This document shows positions 62,764-64,000 of a DNA stretch of 64,000 nucleotides, one piece after another. The position numbers and the translations under genes are program-made. Below the pieces are notes generated by a model that saw only the letters and a list, made by a program, of their open reading frames with translations, searched no databases and had not been told where the DNA came from. The stretch lies in NCBI RefSeq assembly GCF_023073915.1, contig NZ_JADPKK010000022.1:992001-1056000 (forward strand), in the 5' to 3' direction. Source of the DNA: Bradyrhizobium sp. 149. GTDB taxonomy: Bacteria; Pseudomonadota; Alphaproteobacteria; Rhizobiales; Xanthobacteraceae. Every line of letters starts with the position of its first letter. Position 1 is the first letter of the stretch.

Positions 62764-63717
62764 ATGAACATACCTGCTTTCCTGATCGCAACGGCTATGG
62801 GCGCAGCATTCCTTGCTGTCGAATATCGCTGGTACTACCAGCCGGACATGGTCAGCCCGGATGCGTTGATGAGCACCTTCTCCGGAGAGCACATCAAAGC
62901 TCGCGCAGCCGTCCGACATGCGCTGATCGATCCGGACTCCGCCAAATTCGGCACGTTACGTTCAGTCCTGGCAGACGGGACGCGATATGTTTGTGGCGGG
63001 GTCCAAGCAAGGGATAGGTCGGGCCATTTCATCGATGCAGCTTTCGTTTACGCTGTGGCCGTCGACTTTGCCCGCATCGACGATGGCGGTCGGATCACGC
63101 GCCAGCAGTCAGGATTTCGACCTTGCCCTGCCGAGGAGGACAAGATCGCGCAGCAGACGCCAACTCTGTCACCTGGCGTGTCGTCCCTCATCAAAACCGT
63201 GCAGAAGGTCGCCCCACAGGCCGATACGTCAGCTGCGTCAGCCCTGACAACGTTTGCGCCCTCGGGGGGTGGAGCGTCGTCCAGCGGGACAATGGAGCAA
63301 CAGATCCGCGAGTTGGCCGCGCGCACTGTTCCGGCTGATTCAACAAATGGGCAGCAAGCAAGTCCGATGGTGAAACGCGATGGCGGCAAAGAGAGCGACT
63401 TGCGAGTGGATCAGCCTGCGGCCGCATGGCCCACCTTCCCTCCGGGTCACCCTTTGACGAAGCCGACCAGAACACGGACCCCTTCCGAAGCACTTGCCTT
63501 GGCGAAAGACGTCGAAGAACGCATCAAGCAAGCGGAATTGTCCGGAGACATCACGACGCGCCCTTCGTCGGACGAGATCAAGGAAGCTTGTCGCGCGCTG
63601 CTTACGATTGATCCTGCAGATCGCGAATATCGGGAAGCCTGGGCGGCTTTCTTGCAGCTGCAAAAAAGAGACCGCGACGACACCACCGCAGCGAAGCGGT
63701 CTGGCGTTGAGCCGTAG
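62764..63717 (+). CDS. Orphan signal-anchored protein of unknown function
   Basis: About 317 residues. An N-terminal hydrophobic helix (about 4-22, AFLIATAMGAAFLAVEY) anchors a soluble part. The first domain (about 40-125) contains HIKARAAVRHALIDPDSAKF and a YVCGGVQARDRSGHFIDAAF beta region; the pattern occurs in Bradyrhizobium proteins without a name. A low-complexity middle and a helical C-terminus follow. Codon use is less GC-biased than neighbouring genes, hinting at transfer. ATG 62764; an upstream ATG (62734) lacks a ribosome site. Confidence 0.65.
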   Translation: MNIPAFLIATAMGAAFLAVEYRWYYQPDMVSPDALMSTFSGEHIKARAAVRHALIDPDSAKFGTLRSVLADGTRYVCGGVQARDRSGHFIDAAFVYAVAVDFARIDDGGRITRQQSGFRPCPAEEDKIAQQTPTLSPGVSSLIKTVQKVAPQADTSAASALTTFAPSGGGASSSGTMEQQIRELAARTVPADSTNGQQASPMVKRDGGKESDLRVDQPAAAWPTFPPGHPLTKPTRTRTPSEALALAKDVEERIKQAELSGDITTRPSSDEIKEACRALLTIDPADREYREAWAAFLQLQKRDRDDTTAAKRSGVEP

Positions 63718-63754
63718 CTGACACGCGAAAGAACGTGCCGCCACCTGATGCGGC

Positions 63755-64000
63755 CTACTCGTGCACGGGCGGGACTTGGTTGAGGAGTTGTGAGATGGCC
63801 GTCACGACCTGTGCCGGCGCGAAGGGCTTTTGCAGAAGGATCGTGTTGGGAACGCCGAGTGACGGCCACTCATCAGCGGCGGCGCCGGTCATGTAGACGA
63901 CGGGAATGTGGGGATTGAGTTCTCGTGCGCGCCTGGCAACGTCCCAGCCGGTGGCGGCGCCGGTGAGGTTCACGTCCGTGATCAAGGCGTGATATTTGGT
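63755..64000 (-). CDS. Response regulator receiver domain, C-terminal part (runs off the window end)
   Basis: About 81 residues are visible; the start lies beyond base 64000. The phospho-acceptor aspartate is in ALITDVNLTG, the switch Thr in VYMTGAAADEW and the conserved Lys in LLQKPFAPAQV. It ends eleven residues after the receiver, so the receiver is the C-terminal domain: either a single-domain regulator or the end of a hybrid kinase. Confidence 0.85.
   Translation of the reverse strand, partial: TKYHALITDVNLTGAATGWDVARRARELNPHIPVVYMTGAAADEWPSLGVPNTILLQKPFAPAQVVTAISQLLNQVPPVHE

Overview
The window comes from a GC-rich alphaproteobacterium of the Bradyrhizobium/Rhodopseudomonas type (Nitrobacteraceae). 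The evidence is the gene content and order (suf cluster, amiC-mrcA-prfB beside rne, aroQ-accB-accC and aat-DUF2155), the DUF1236 and EcfG-type stress-promoter signatures, an Irr/ICE-like site in the suf cluster, and three kinds of dispersed palindrome that I know from Bradyrhizobium genomes. It reads as ordinary chromosome: I see no rRNA, tRNA, CRISPR array, prophage or transposase. All family assignments come from reading motifs, not from database searches.

Layout. 1-6.7 kb: the start of an FAD monooxygenase, a caspase-fold protein, an RhlE-type RNA helicase, a diguanylate cyclase, a stand-alone FabA-like dehydratase and a TfoX-domain protein. 6.75-13.85 kb: a complete SUF iron-sulfur cluster operon on the minus strand (group I cysteine desulfurase, sufB, sufC, sufD, sufS, sufT, sufA) with an ICE-like site ahead of sufB. 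14-20.5 kb: a serine hydrolase, a glutathione transferase plus SMR exporter pair behind three copies of one palindromic operator, anmK divergent from tyrS, an MFS transporter and a DoxX protein. 20.6-31.2 kb: a 28-residue membrane peptide, a chemoreceptor, a giant AsmA-like protein, a single-cysteine peroxiredoxin with a basic tail, an M23 peptidase, and two transport proteins. 31.3-41.4 kb: a beta-hydroxyacid dehydrogenase, prfB with its programmed frameshift, PBP1A, the AmiC amidase and RNase E, which carries a strikingly histidine-rich insertion.

41.4-49.1 kb is a catabolic and transport section: an XRE-cupin regulator divergent from an amidase, an internally deleted MFS transporter, a D-amino-acid-oxidase-like flavoprotein, a DctA-like symporter, BioY and an aminotransferase. 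49.3-52.8 kb holds exported proteins: an M48 protease with TPR region bracketed by short tandem repeats, a DsbA/ScsC-like thiol protein and a DUF1236 protein behind a perfect EcfG-type promoter. 53-60.3 kb: aroQ-accB-accC, then aat-DUF2155. Between accC and aat sits a translationally coupled three-gene phosphorelay (CHASE3 histidine kinase, single-domain receiver, REC-HisKA_2 kinase) with its own perfect EcfG-type promoter. The window closes with an HSL-type esterase, a BASS-like transporter, an orphan anchored protein and a truncated response regulator.

The most interesting items are the stress-promoter-driven phosphorelay, the triple operator before the GST/SMR pair with an Asp in place of the SMR catalytic Glu, the histidine-rich RNase E insert, the tandem repeats around the M48 protease gene, and the previously uncalled 28-residue membrane peptide.
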